A DNA stretch of 64,000 nt, taken from NCBI RefSeq assembly GCF_013367775.1, contig NZ_CP055157.1:1777001-1841000 (forward strand), read 5' to 3'. The notes below the pieces were generated by a model, which searched no databases, had not been told where the DNA came from, and worked only from the letters and a program-made list of their open reading frames with translations. Both the position numbers and the translations under genes were made by a program. Source of the DNA: Microbulbifer sp. YPW1 (GTDB taxonomy: Bacteria > Pseudomonadota > Gammaproteobacteria > Pseudomonadales > Cellvibrionaceae). The number at the start of each line of letters is the position of its first letter. The stretch's first letter is position 1. Shown piece by piece: positions 17,606 through 26,998 of the stretch.

Positions 17606-19177
17606 TTATTGGATCGGCGCAAATGCCGTCAGGCTGTCCATCAGGCTGGCATTACCCAGGCCGTGGTTGGGGAACAGGCTGGCAAAGCTGCCCTGTTCAC
17701 CGTGCAGGGCCATGTAGTTCAGTACCACCGTCTGCACCAGCTGGTTGACGTTGTTGGCGGCCGGGCTGCCAGCGGTCTCCACATCCCCCGAGGGGCGCAT
17801 ATAGCCCAGCTGCTGATGGCGCGCCTGTTCGTCGGCAGTGCCGCCCAGCAGGGTGGGGCGGCCGGCGGGATTGTAAACCAGGAAGTAGGAAGCGGCAGTC
17901 TGCTGATTGTCCCCGGTCCAGACACCCTTGCCGCGACCCTCAACGGAATCGTCGATCATGCCGTTGCTGAAAACCGAGCCGTCGCTGAACACATACACCA
18001 TCAGCGGCTGGCCGACGCGCGCGGCGTACTCCAGGCAGGCGCCGATACAGCGACCCGCGCGCAGGTCGCGCAGCTCGCCGGTTGCGCGGTCGCCGGTGTG
18101 ATAGTCGTAGCCGCCCATGGTGATGGTGCCGGCACCGGCATAACCGTTGACCACCAGCTTCATGGTGGAAGCGGCTTTCTGGAATTCGCGATCGCCGAAG
18201 AATTCATCGGAACTGAAAATCCCCGCGGGCCCGACGATATCCGGGTCAAGGGCCGGGTCCAGTGCGCTGGGGTTACCGAAGCGATCGGCGAGGTCGGCAC
18301 TTTTCATATAGCCGCATTTCACCAGATCCTTGATCACTGCATCGTTGCTCACCCGGGTGTTGACCTTGCCCAGCTTGGCATTGGAAATCCGGTACATGGA
18401 TTCCATCACCGCAACCGTATCTTCCTGGCTCAACAGGCCCACCAGGTCTCCCACATCGACCAGTCCGGTTACATCAGAAGGGCGGTCGATCTTGGTGGGA
18501 CGCACTTCCGCGTTGATCAGATCCGCCGGCGCCATGGAGTTGCCACCGGATTCGCTGGTCTGGGAGCCGATAAGAGCGAGCAGTGATCCATTGGCGCCCG
18601 CGCGGTTGATGCCGTACATGGGGTTGTGGGGGTTGTTGCCGGTGTCGTTTTCCGAGCGTGCCGGAATCACCGCGCCGTTGATGGCGTTGGCAGTGCCCGC
18701 AGCCACTTTTTCCAGGATGCCGCGCAGCATCTGGCTGTCGCTGTGGAAAGCGAGCCCCAGATCCCGGTTGACGAAGGAATTGCCCGCAGCATCTGTCAGC
18801 GACGGCAGCATGTCCCCGGGCAGGCCCTGTTTGTTGTAGCCGGACGTGCTGAGGAAATCCAGCTGCCCGCCCTGCTTGCCCACCAGCACATTGGAGCCCG
18901 CAATATTTGCGCCCCCCGCCAGATCAAAACAGATAAACGGAATCTTGCCTGCGCCGTTGGCACTCACCCCGCAGGTAGCGCGCATCGCCTCCAGATCTGA
19001 AGACAGGGCCGCCTGCGCCGAGCGCGGATTGGCAAACAGGCTGAAGACTGAGCCGCCCAGCACCGTCGCCATACCCGCGCGAAAACCCTGGCCGAGAAAA
19101 TCCCGTCGGCTCACCGGACGATGGTGGTCCGGGTGGCGCAGTGGTTGGTCCAATCCAAAATGTTTTTTCTTGCTCAT
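17606..19177 (-). CDS. Tat-exported DUF1501-like protein
   Basis: 523 residues. The N-terminus carries a twin-arginine signal (VSRRDFLGQGF, about residues 22-32, then a hydrophobic stretch), so the folded protein is exported by Tat. The body resembles DUF1501 (sulfatase-like alkaline-phosphatase fold) proteins, with FICFDLAGGANIAGSN near 78-93, YDYHTGDRATGELRDLRAGR and VYVFSDGSVFSNG. DUF1501 genes commonly pair with genes for cytochrome-domain proteins of planctomycete type (PSD1/DUF1800-like), and here cytochrome-like genes lie directly upstream. No catalytic activity is established for the family. Confidence 0.75.
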   Translation of the reverse strand: MSKKKHFGLDQPLRHPDHHRPVSRRDFLGQGFRAGMATVLGGSVFSLFANPRSAQAALSSDLEAMRATCGVSANGAGKIPFICFDLAGGANIAGSNVLVGKQGGQLDFLSTSGYNKQGLPGDMLPSLTDAAGNSFVNRDLGLAFHSDSQMLRGILEKVAAGTANAINGAVIPARSENDTGNNPHNPMYGINRAGANGSLLALIGSQTSESGGNSMAPADLINAEVRPTKIDRPSDVTGLVDVGDLVGLLSQEDTVAVMESMYRISNAKLGKVNTRVSNDAVIKDLVKCGYMKSADLADRFGNPSALDPALDPDIVGPAGIFSSDEFFGDREFQKAASTMKLVVNGYAGAGTITMGGYDYHTGDRATGELRDLRAGRCIGACLEYAARVGQPLMVYVFSDGSVFSNGMIDDSVEGRGKGVWTGDNQQTAASYFLVYNPAGRPTLLGGTADEQARHQQLGYMRPSGDVETAGSPAANNVNQLVQTVVLNYMALHGEQGSFASLFPNHGLGNASLMDSLTAFAPIQ

Positions 19178-19352
19178 GGCTGTTCCGGGATCCCGATAAT
19201 TCGGATTAGTCCGTTTATAAAAATGTGTTGCGGTGCGGCTGCCTGGGATAGCTCACAACTTTTCTGCGTATCGCAAGCAGCATTTCCCCGCAGACTCCGC
19301 ACCAGGGACAAGCGTTACCCACCCCTTACGGAGCACAAAATCTACGAAGTGC

Positions 19353-21926
19353 TCAGTGAATCAAAATCATCGCACTACCCATCGCCGCCGCGCAGGTGGC
19401 TTTCACGGTGGTGGGTGTGCGATCCGCGTCGCAGCCGCTGCCGCACGCCGTCATGGTGTCGATCAGACTCTCCAGCTCCGCACGCACCGCACTCTCATCG
19501 GGTGCCGTGGCCAGCTGTGCAGTGTGGCCGCCCACCGCAGCGGGCCAGGCAATCGGCCGGCCGAGCAGGTTTTCCAGCAGCGGATCGATCACCTGCGCGC
19601 GCTCAGCGGCAGTATCGAATGCTTCGCCGGCACCGGCCGAGAAGTTAAAGCCCGGGAAATAGCTGGCGCGGGCACTGGTATCGTCCACCAGCGTGCTGCA
19701 GTACTTCACCGCCAGCTGGGTAATACCCATCTGCTGAGCCGCGAGGAATCCGCGAATATCTGCTTCCACCGGCAGCTGCTGTTTTACCTTCTGCCAGGTT
19801 TCCACCACAGCCGGGTGCGTGCTGGAAACCCCGGTCGCTGCGGACAGCGCCGCATGAATCTGCTCGAAGCGGCGGATACCGATGCGCGGTTGCGGCGTCA
19901 GGTCAGCCGGTGCCGCGGGCGCTGCCGGCGTAGCCTCGACACGCACGAATTCCTCGTTGCCGAGACGCTCGAAGGTCAGGAAAAACTCATCCGCGGTGGG
20001 GCCTTTTTCCAGGGTAATGATGGTGCCCAGCGGAGACAGCTGCTGGCCGGTTTCCGCATCGTACTCCGCCGCGGTCACCGTAGTATCCAGATTCGCCCAG
20101 GATTGACCGACAACCGCCTCGCGACCGTTGATACCGATACGCATGCCCCGAATGATCACGCCGTCGGGAGAGACACCATCTTCCAGGGAGATGAACTTGG
20201 GTTCGCTGAACAGGTATCCGTGATTGTCGTACTGCTGAACCTCAAACATTACGTAGCCCTGGGGGACACCGGTCTGCTCCTCCACCTTGAACAGCAGCAG
20301 ATATTTTTCACCCACGCCCGCTTCGTAGTTGGTCAGGATGTCGTCCTGGGTCAGTGCCCGCGAATGGATGGCCAGCAGGCGGATGGAGCCCTGCCATACA
20401 TTGTCCCCGGACACCTCGCTGCCCAGTGCCAGGGCAAAAGTGTCATCCCAGGTGGACAGCAGCCCCGCCGCAACCGGATCTGCATCACCAGTGAACTCGC
20501 CGTTTACATACAGGCGGCGGCCGTTGATCGGGTCGAAGGTGGCCACCACATGCTGCAGAGTTGCCTGGGCGCGCTCGGCCATATCGTCGGTAATCAGCGC
20601 GGGCATGCCATCGGCATCGGTACTGGCGTCGTTGCGATTCTGGAAGGTGTAGTTGTACATCGCCTGGCCGAGGGTGAAGTTGCGGATATCGTTGCCACCG
20701 GAATAGGTGACGATCCGCGCCGGACCTTCCTGTACCACATTGGCCGGGGCAACCCATGCCTCGATGGAATACTCTCCGGTGCCGGTGAGGGTATCGAACA
20801 GGCGTTTGCTGCTGGTAGTGGACGCCTGAGCCTTGCCGCCATTCAGCTGGATACCCCAGGAGCCGAGCCACTCCACATCGCCAGACAAGCTGAGGTCGAT
20901 GGCCGGATTGACCCCGGAAGTGTCGTAGGCGGTGGTGCCGCTACCGGACTTGAACTCGTACAGGGCGATGGCATTGTTCTCGATACGGCCGCCGCCGCTG
21001 GAGACGATACCGTCGGTCAGGTAAAGCGCCTTACTGGTGACCCAGTTTGGATCCACTTCCGTTACCGCGATACCGTCGACAAAGTTCCTGATGGCTGCGG
21101 CCATGGTGTCCGCGTTTTCGGCGCAGTCGCTCCAGCAGTTGTGGAAGTCATTGCCGAGGCGAACCACAAAGCGGGAATTTTCCGGGTTATCCAGATCCAT
21201 CCGCGCCTTGGATGCCTCGTAGGCCTGGTCAATATCGCTGCTGGCGAAATAGGGCTGTTGCGCGGTTTCCGCATCTTCGCTGTGGCAGCTTGCGCAGTAC
21301 TCCTGCAGCAGCGGATAGACGGTGGTGGCGAAATTGCCGCTGAATGCGGGGAAGCTCTTGCTGGCGCCTACTTCGCGCTCGGTGGGTGGCGTCAGGGTAA
21401 TGGTGCTTGCTACGGAGCCCGCCGCTGCGGCCCATTCCTCGATGTAGTTGGTGATGATCTCACCGCAGGTATCTGCATTTGCCAGCCAGCAGTTGTGGCC
21501 GCTGACCACCTTGGTGACGAGTCGCGAATCTTCCGGGCTGCCGAGATTTACCAGGTCGCGACCTTCGCCGTGGGCGAGGTTGATATCGTCGCTGCGCACA
21601 AAGCGCGGGCTCTGGTTGCCTTCGACGTGACAGCTACCGCAGCGATTTTCCGCGGCGAGATTGTCCCAGATATAGCGTTTGTAATTCTGGACGTCTTCAT
21701 TTTCCGGAGCGGGGCCGGAGTAACTGGTATCGCCGGAATCCGGATTGGTGTTGGGCAGGGTCTCGGTGGACTGGCCGCTGCCGCCGGAACAGGCGACGAG
21801 CAGTGCGGAGCCGAGCACGGTGGATAACAGTACGGTTTTCTTCAGCTGCGGCCGTGTAATCAAAGCATGCAGGTTTGCAGCGGTCAGAAGCAGCGACTTG
21901 AGTGTGCCAGCGGATTCATAGTTCAT
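19353..21926 (-). CDS. lipoprotein with two c-type haem motifs and a LamG domain
   Basis: 857 residues from the ATG at 21926, preceded by a GGGGGAA ribosome-binding site; an in-frame upstream start lies inside the previous gene. The lipobox is ALLVAC (Cys 46). CxxCH haem motifs are CGSCH at 96-100 and CASCH at 211-215, each followed about 50 residues later by an HNCW motif, so this half is an internal duplication. Residues about 320-520 form a LamG/concanavalin-like domain (SIEAWVAPANVVQEG, LQHVVATFDPINGRRLYVNG). The last 200 residues are helical. It is probably an outer-membrane-anchored haem protein with a carbohydrate- or surface-binding module. Partner genes are the cytochrome-like gene upstream and the DUF1501-like gene downstream. 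Confidence 0.82.
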   Translation of the reverse strand: MNYESAGTLKSLLLTAANLHALITRPQLKKTVLLSTVLGSALLVACSGGSGQSTETLPNTNPDSGDTSYSGPAPENEDVQNYKRYIWDNLAAENRCGSCHVEGNQSPRFVRSDDINLAHGEGRDLVNLGSPEDSRLVTKVVSGHNCWLANADTCGEIITNYIEEWAAAAGSVASTITLTPPTEREVGASKSFPAFSGNFATTVYPLLQEYCASCHSEDAETAQQPYFASSDIDQAYEASKARMDLDNPENSRFVVRLGNDFHNCWSDCAENADTMAAAIRNFVDGIAVTEVDPNWVTSKALYLTDGIVSSGGGRIENNAIALYEFKSGSGTTAYDTSGVNPAIDLSLSGDVEWLGSWGIQLNGGKAQASTTSSKRLFDTLTGTGEYSIEAWVAPANVVQEGPARIVTYSGGNDIRNFTLGQAMYNYTFQNRNDASTDADGMPALITDDMAERAQATLQHVVATFDPINGRRLYVNGEFTGDADPVAAGLLSTWDDTFALALGSEVSGDNVWQGSIRLLAIHSRALTQDDILTNYEAGVGEKYLLLFKVEEQTGVPQGYVMFEVQQYDNHGYLFSEPKFISLEDGVSPDGVIIRGMRIGINGREAVVGQSWANLDTTVTAAEYDAETGQQLSPLGTIITLEKGPTADEFFLTFERLGNEEFVRVEATPAAPAAPADLTPQPRIGIRRFEQIHAALSAATGVSSTHPAVVETWQKVKQQLPVEADIRGFLAAQQMGITQLAVKYCSTLVDDTSARASYFPGFNFSAGAGEAFDTAAERAQVIDPLLENLLGRPIAWPAAVGGHTAQLATAPDESAVRAELESLIDTMTACGSGCDADRTPTTVKATCAAAMGSAMILIH

Positions 21927-21930
21927 TGCA

Positions 21931-23151
21931 TTATTCCCCCGCACAGTAAACCGCAGCGTCTGCATAGACCTGCTTCAGCTTGTAGCCGTTGCCGGTAAAG
22001 CTGTCGGTCATGCTCGCGATGCGATTGCGGTCTGCGCTGTCTTCTGGTGCGCGCAGGCAGACCTGCTCGAATACTTTGGTGACCTGGCACTGGGCGAAGG
22101 CCTCGCTGTTGGCCAGTTCCCGTCCCATGGACTTGGCGCCATTGCCCGAGCCGGGCAGCGCGCTGCTCCAGCCCAGATGCATGTTTGGTCCCTCGCGCCA
22201 GTAGTTGTCCCATTTGTCATCGGGGATCACGAAACCGTAGGGAAAGGTGGCACTGTTGATGTGGTTTTTGGCCTTTACCCGGGTGCCGGTCGCGGGGTCG
22301 GTATCGCCGCTGCGGTTGTAGTCCAGCTGGCCGTCTTCCCCGGCAGGGTCGTTGTCCACGTCGTACACGTAGTCGTAGTAGGCAAATGCCTGGGCCATCG
22401 GGTCCATACCGCTGTGGCAGCCCACACAGTTGTTCTGGAACACGCGGCTGTCACCACCGGGACTGCGGCTGACATCCTGGCGGATGCGATCCGGTGGGCG
22501 CGATGTATCGTGTACCTGTTCCAGGTCGCGGCACAGGTGATTCATCAGGGTGAAGCGGAACATGGCGCGGTTGGTGCCCGCGTAGAAGAAAGCTTTGGCT
22601 CCGCCTCGTGTGGTCATCACACCGGCAGTCGCATCCCCGGGCAGGCCGGTTACCGATGACTGGGTGTGGCGTTCGAGGGCGGTCTGCAGCGGGTAGCCGC
22701 TCTGCTCCAGAGCGGCATAGTGCGCGTTATCGCTATTGCTGTAGCTGGGCAGCCCGAGGCCGGAAGCACCGGTATAGATGATGTCACCGGAAAGGATTTC
22801 CCGGAAATCCACCTCGTCGCGCACCATGCCGATCACCGTCGCCGTGTAATCGTTTAGCGGGGCGAAGTTGTCCCCATCGCGATTGGTCCAGGGGGTGACC
22901 AGGTTTTTCAGGGTCACATCGTAGAAGGCATCGTTTTCCATCGCCCGGTAGGCTGCCGAACCGGCATTGCCATTGGCGATATCCTCTGCCATCGCCTTGA
23001 GGACATCGACGCTCGGTTTGACTCCGGTGATACGGCTGTGGATCTGCGCGGCCTGCTCTTGCGGATCGGCAACAGCAATTGCACTGAGCGAGGCGCTGAA
23101 ACAGGCGGTCGCCGCGAGCAGCATGCGCGCAGCGGGCGATTTTATTTTCAT
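21931..23151 (-). CDS. exported cytochrome c-like protein
   Basis: 406 residues with a signal peptide ending near residue 28. One haem-attachment motif, CVGCH at 242-246, is followed by SGMDPMAQAF, which resembles the haem segment of planctomycete-type DUF1588/DUF1585 proteins (the CxxCHxxxDPxG-like region). The rest shows no other recognised domain. It also contains the sequence DIIYTGAS (123-130), loosely like an ApbE flavinylation motif. It is the first gene of the leftward block and ends 4 bases before the start of the LamG/cytochrome gene. It is probably periplasmic and passes or receives electrons within this block. Confidence 0.75.
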   Translation of the reverse strand: MKIKSPAARMLLAATACFSASLSAIAVADPQEQAAQIHSRITGVKPSVDVLKAMAEDIANGNAGSAAYRAMENDAFYDVTLKNLVTPWTNRDGDNFAPLNDYTATVIGMVRDEVDFREILSGDIIYTGASGLGLPSYSNSDNAHYAALEQSGYPLQTALERHTQSSVTGLPGDATAGVMTTRGGAKAFFYAGTNRAMFRFTLMNHLCRDLEQVHDTSRPPDRIRQDVSRSPGGDSRVFQNNCVGCHSGMDPMAQAFAYYDYVYDVDNDPAGEDGQLDYNRSGDTDPATGTRVKAKNHINSATFPYGFVIPDDKWDNYWREGPNMHLGWSSALPGSGNGAKSMGRELANSEAFAQCQVTKVFEQVCLRAPEDSADRNRIASMTDSFTGNGYKLKQVYADAAVYCAGE

Positions 23152-23461
23152 GGGCTGGTTCGCGTAAGGTTCTTTACCACGCGGGTAATGCCAGCGCAGT
23201 ATTTTTTATGTCTTGAGACCGGTCACTGATACTAAAGAAAGTGGAGTGATTGGCTAGCGGTAAAAATTTAAACCGTGTTCTGGTTGGCAAAAACCGTGTG
23301 CACCGCTTGAGACAACACGGGTCAACCGAGAGAATCGCACCCATTACGCTTGCCCTGTTATGTGGGACGTTAGTCCAGTTATGGTGCCGCGACGACGGTG
23401 AGTAACCACTGCGAAACGAATAAAAATGCGGTAAGGGCCAAGCCAAATTGAGGGTATTTTC
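23152..23461. promoter_or_regulatory. divergent promoter region, 310 bases
   Basis: This gap separates the starts of the two opposing operons (cytochrome/motor leftward, HzsA-like/porin rightward) and must hold both promoters. An AT-rich near-palindrome CGGTAAAAATTTAAACCG at about 23258-23275 could be an operator. I see no clear -35/-10 pair or CRP site. Confidence 0.5.
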
Positions 23462-26143
23462 TTGAATAAATTCTATACGCTGGCCGGTGGGCTTGCGGCT
23501 TTGCTATTGCTCGCCGGTTGTTCCGGTGGCAGCGGTGGAAGCTCCGGCCTCGGTGGCGGTGATCAGGCTGAGGATCCGGTGGTCGTGGACTACCCGGTAG
23601 TCTATGTTCGTCGCACGCTGAACCGCGACGAAGACGATATGCTGGTGACCAGCGACCTCTATGCGCCCTCTGCCTTCAATCCCGGTGCTGAACTGGTGAT
23701 GCGCGATCGCGCCACCGCCTCGGCCCCCGAGCGTGTGCTTACTGAAAACCTTTTTGTCAGTGATGAAGAGGCCGGTGTCGTGTTCGAGGGCGGCTATGAC
23801 GTAAAAGATCTGGCCGTATCCGCCGATGGCACGCAACTCGCTTTCGCCATGCGTGCGCCGGATATCGAAGGGCTCGACGATGACGAGCAGCCGAGCTGGA
23901 ATATCTGGCTATACGATTTTGAAACCGCGCAGCTGACCCGCGCCATCCAGTCCGACCTGATTGCCGAGGAGGGAGACGATATCGCCCCGGCTTTCCTCCC
24001 GGATGGCCGCCTTGTTTTCACTTCCACCCGCCAGCGTCGCTCACGGGCACTGTTGCTCGATGACAACAAGCCGCAGTTCTCCGCGCTGGCAGAAGATCTC
24101 GACGAGCCCGCCTTCGTGCTGCATGTGATGGAAGCGGACGGCACCGATATCCAGCAGATTTCCTACAACCAGAGTCACGATCTGTCCCCCACCGTGCTGT
24201 TCAATGGCCGCATCCTGTTCAGTCGCTGGGACAATATGGGTGGAGTGGATCGGCTGAGCCTCTACACGGTCAAGCCGGATGGCACCGACCTGCAGTTCCA
24301 CTACGGCTACCACAGCCAGGCCACTGGCACCGGCAGTGGGCCGGACCCGATTCCCGCCGCCTTCAGCAAACCCCAGCAGATGCCGGACGGACGCATACTC
24401 GTCACCCTGCGCGCGCCGGAGGGGATTACCTACGGCGGCGATATGGTGGTGATCGATGCGGAAAACTTTACCGAGGCCTACAGCGAGCCCGAACAGCAGG
24501 GCGTGTTGCAGGGGCAGGAATCCCTGTCCGTCGAGCAGGTGATTACCGACGGCGGCCTGTCACCCCACGGCCTGTTTGCCAATGCCTGGGCATTCCACGA
24601 CGGTACCAGCCGCCTGCTGGTGAGCTGGAGTGAGTGCCGGGTGATCGATCCGGAAACCGAGCTGCCGCAACCCTGCACCGACGAGTGGCTGGCGACACCG
24701 GACATCGTGCCTGCGGATCCCCTCTACGGCCTGTGGATTTACGACTATCGCGAGGGCACCCAGCGTCCGATCATCCAGCCGGTTGAAGGGCAGATGATCA
24801 GCGAGGCGGTCACCGCGGATACCCGCCCGATTGCGGAATTTATCCCCCAGCCGATTCCCGGGATCGATATCGACCGCGACCTGTTCGATGAGGGCATGGC
24901 GATTCTGGATATTCGCAGTGTGTACGATTTCGACGGTGTTGCCGCGGTGGATATAGCGGCGCTGGCGGATCCGCTGCAGACCACTGCCGCAGAACGCCCG
25001 GCGCGATTCCTGCGGGTTGTCAAAGCGGTGGGTGTTCCCGATCGCGATACCCTCGATTTCGATCGCTCCGCTTTCGGTCGCAGCCGCGCCCAGCTGATGC
25101 GTGAAATCATCGGCTATACCCCGATCCAGCCCGACGGCTCGGTGCGGGTTAAGGTCCCGGCGGACATGCCACTGGCTATTTCCGTGGTGGATGCCAACGG
25201 CCGTCGCATCGTCGGTCGCCACAATAACTGGCTGCAATTCCGCGCCGGTGAGATCCGCAAATGCCAGGGCTGTCACAGCGGCGACAGCGAGGTACCCCAC
25301 GGCCGTACCGACAAAGAACCGGAATCCGCGTGGGCAGGTGCGCCCACCAGCGCCGCTCCGTTCGCCAACACCGAGCCGGCACTTACTGCGGATATGGGAG
25401 AGACCATGGCGCAGCTGATGGCGCGGGTGGCCGGCCATCCGGTTCTGGATGGCGACCTGAAATTTGCCGACCTGTGGACCGACCCGGCGCTGCGGGAAAA
25501 AGACCCGAGCAGTGAACTGTTGACCAGCGATCTGCCGACCCCGGCGCCCACCAGTCTCGCCTGCCAGAGTGAGTGGACTGCGGATTGCCGCACCGTCATA
25601 CACTACCCCGAGCATATCCAGCCGATCTGGGATCTGCCGCGGGAGATCACCGATGCCATGGGCAACGTGATCGATGATCAGACCTGTACCAGTTGCCACA
25701 GCAACCGCGATGCCGCCGGCATGGCACAGGTGCCGCCGGGACAGCTGGACCTGAGCGCCTCCCAGTCCGGGGTGAACACCAATTTCAGCACCTCCTATGT
25801 GGAGCTGATCTTCGATAACCCCACCCAGGAGCTGCGCGACGGAGCGGTACAGAATGTGCTTGTACAGGATACCGATGACGACGGTAACCTGGTGTTCGAG
25901 ACCGATGAGGACGGTGAGCTGATTTTGGATGCCGATGGCAACCCGATTCCTGTTATGGTTACCGTCGACATTGAGCGGATCATGGATACGGCCGGCGCCA
26001 ACGCCAGTCGCTTCTTCCGCGTCTTTGAAGCGGGCGGCGTCCACGCAGGTGCGCTGTCCGCAGCGGAATTGCGATTGATTTCAGAGTGGCTGGATATCGG
26101 TGCGCAGTATTACAACAACCCCTTTGATGCACCGGTCAACTGA
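23462..26143 (+). CDS. HzsA-like lipoprotein with two haem c motifs
   Basis: 893 residues from a TTG at 23462 with GAGGG nine bases upstream. The lipobox LLLLAGCSG makes it a lipoprotein. Residues about 45-480 show repeated beta-propeller strands of PD40/TolB type (DLAVSADGTQLAFAMRAPDI, IAPAFLPDGRLVFTSTRQRR, SPTVLFNGRILFSRWDNMGG). The C-terminal part has two CxxCH haem sites, CQGCH at 601-605 and CTSCH at 742-746. This layout matches proteins annotated as related to the hydrazine synthase alpha subunit HzsA, which are common outside anammox bacteria and have no proven function there. It heads the rightward operon opposite the cytochrome/motor operon. Confidence 0.82.
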   Translation: MNKFYTLAGGLAALLLLAGCSGGSGGSSGLGGGDQAEDPVVVDYPVVYVRRTLNRDEDDMLVTSDLYAPSAFNPGAELVMRDRATASAPERVLTENLFVSDEEAGVVFEGGYDVKDLAVSADGTQLAFAMRAPDIEGLDDDEQPSWNIWLYDFETAQLTRAIQSDLIAEEGDDIAPAFLPDGRLVFTSTRQRRSRALLLDDNKPQFSALAEDLDEPAFVLHVMEADGTDIQQISYNQSHDLSPTVLFNGRILFSRWDNMGGVDRLSLYTVKPDGTDLQFHYGYHSQATGTGSGPDPIPAAFSKPQQMPDGRILVTLRAPEGITYGGDMVVIDAENFTEAYSEPEQQGVLQGQESLSVEQVITDGGLSPHGLFANAWAFHDGTSRLLVSWSECRVIDPETELPQPCTDEWLATPDIVPADPLYGLWIYDYREGTQRPIIQPVEGQMISEAVTADTRPIAEFIPQPIPGIDIDRDLFDEGMAILDIRSVYDFDGVAAVDIAALADPLQTTAAERPARFLRVVKAVGVPDRDTLDFDRSAFGRSRAQLMREIIGYTPIQPDGSVRVKVPADMPLAISVVDANGRRIVGRHNNWLQFRAGEIRKCQGCHSGDSEVPHGRTDKEPESAWAGAPTSAAPFANTEPALTADMGETMAQLMARVAGHPVLDGDLKFADLWTDPALREKDPSSELLTSDLPTPAPTSLACQSEWTADCRTVIHYPEHIQPIWDLPREITDAMGNVIDDQTCTSCHSNRDAAGMAQVPPGQLDLSASQSGVNTNFSTSYVELIFDNPTQELRDGAVQNVLVQDTDDDGNLVFETDEDGELILDADGNPIPVMVTVDIERIMDTAGANASRFFRVFEAGGVHAGALSAAELRLISEWLDIGAQYYNNPFDAPVN

Positions 26144-26146
26144 ACA

Positions 26147-26998
26147 ATGAACAGGCAGCCCGGAAACAGGATTTCCAATTTGGCGCTATTGCTGGCAGGA
26201 CTCTTGAGTGTTTCCCTGGCCCAGGCGCAGACAGACACGGAAGAACAGGCAAGCGGAGAAACCCCGGTAACCGAGAGTTTCTCCGCACAGCAGTTTGGTG
26301 ATCGCGCACCGCAGCAGCTCCCCTTCGACACCGAAAAAGTATTTGTGGGTGCTGAATTCCTGAACCTGTATACCGGCCCCGGGCGCGGATATGTCATCGA
26401 CCAGGTGGTGGAATACGGCGAGCCGTTATGGCTGTTGAAGCGCCGCACCGACTGGGTCAAGGTCATGACCCGCACCGGCAAGATGGGCTGGGCAAAAATT
26501 GCCGACCTGGATGCGGTGTACGGTGCGGAAGGTGAACGGGTGGTGGTACCCGCCCCCGGCGTAGATGACGCCCGCGACCGCGGCGTGCGCTTCGGCTTTA
26601 CCTACGGTGACTTCGAAGGTGCGAATTCGCTGGGGATTTCACTGGGTTACCGCTTTACCGGCAATCTCTCCGCGGAGCTGCGCGCTGCGCAAACCATCGG
26701 TGCCTATTCCGATAGCCAGACCTACCAGGTCGCTCTGTTACACAAGCCGTTTCCGGAATGGCGGCTCTCGCCGTATTTCATGCTGGGTACCGGGATCAAT
26801 ATCACCTCGCCCAACGCCACCATCGTCGCCACGGAAGACCGCCAGGACACCACCATGCTCAGCGGCATCGGCGTCACCACCCACTTGTCCCGCCGCTTTG
26901 CCCTGCGCGCGGAAGTTGCCAATCACTACCTGCTCACCTCGCGGGAAAATAATCAGGAGATAGTCGAGTGGAAACTGGGCTTCGACGTATTCATGTAA
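26147..26998 (+). CDS. SH3-domain plus outer-membrane beta-barrel protein
   Basis: 283 residues beginning 4 bases after the HzsA-like gene. A signal peptide ends near residue 28 (VSLAQAQ). Residues about 60-125 form a bacterial SH3-like domain (FLNLYTGPGRGYVIDQVVEY, WVKVMTRTGKMGWAKI). From about 145 to the end, alternating strands (GVRFGFTYGDFEGANSLGIS, SAELRAAQTIGAYSD) and the terminal LGFDVFM, which ends in an aromatic-rich strand, indicate an eight-strand outer-membrane barrel. It is likely a peptidoglycan-contacting outer-membrane component of the same apparatus. Confidence 0.78.
   Translation: MNRQPGNRISNLALLLAGLLSVSLAQAQTDTEEQASGETPVTESFSAQQFGDRAPQQLPFDTEKVFVGAEFLNLYTGPGRGYVIDQVVEYGEPLWLLKRRTDWVKVMTRTGKMGWAKIADLDAVYGAEGERVVVPAPGVDDARDRGVRFGFTYGDFEGANSLGISLGYRFTGNLSAELRAAQTIGAYSDSQTYQVALLHKPFPEWRLSPYFMLGTGINITSPNATIVATEDRQDTTMLSGIGVTTHLSRRFALRAEVANHYLLTSRENNQEIVEWKLGFDVFM

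Noticed and set aside
19233..21827. Very long rightward open frame, 864 codons, opposite the LamG/cytochrome gene
   Set aside because: It is the antisense shadow of the 857-residue lipoprotein; high GC suppresses stops. No family, signal peptide or ribosome-binding site.
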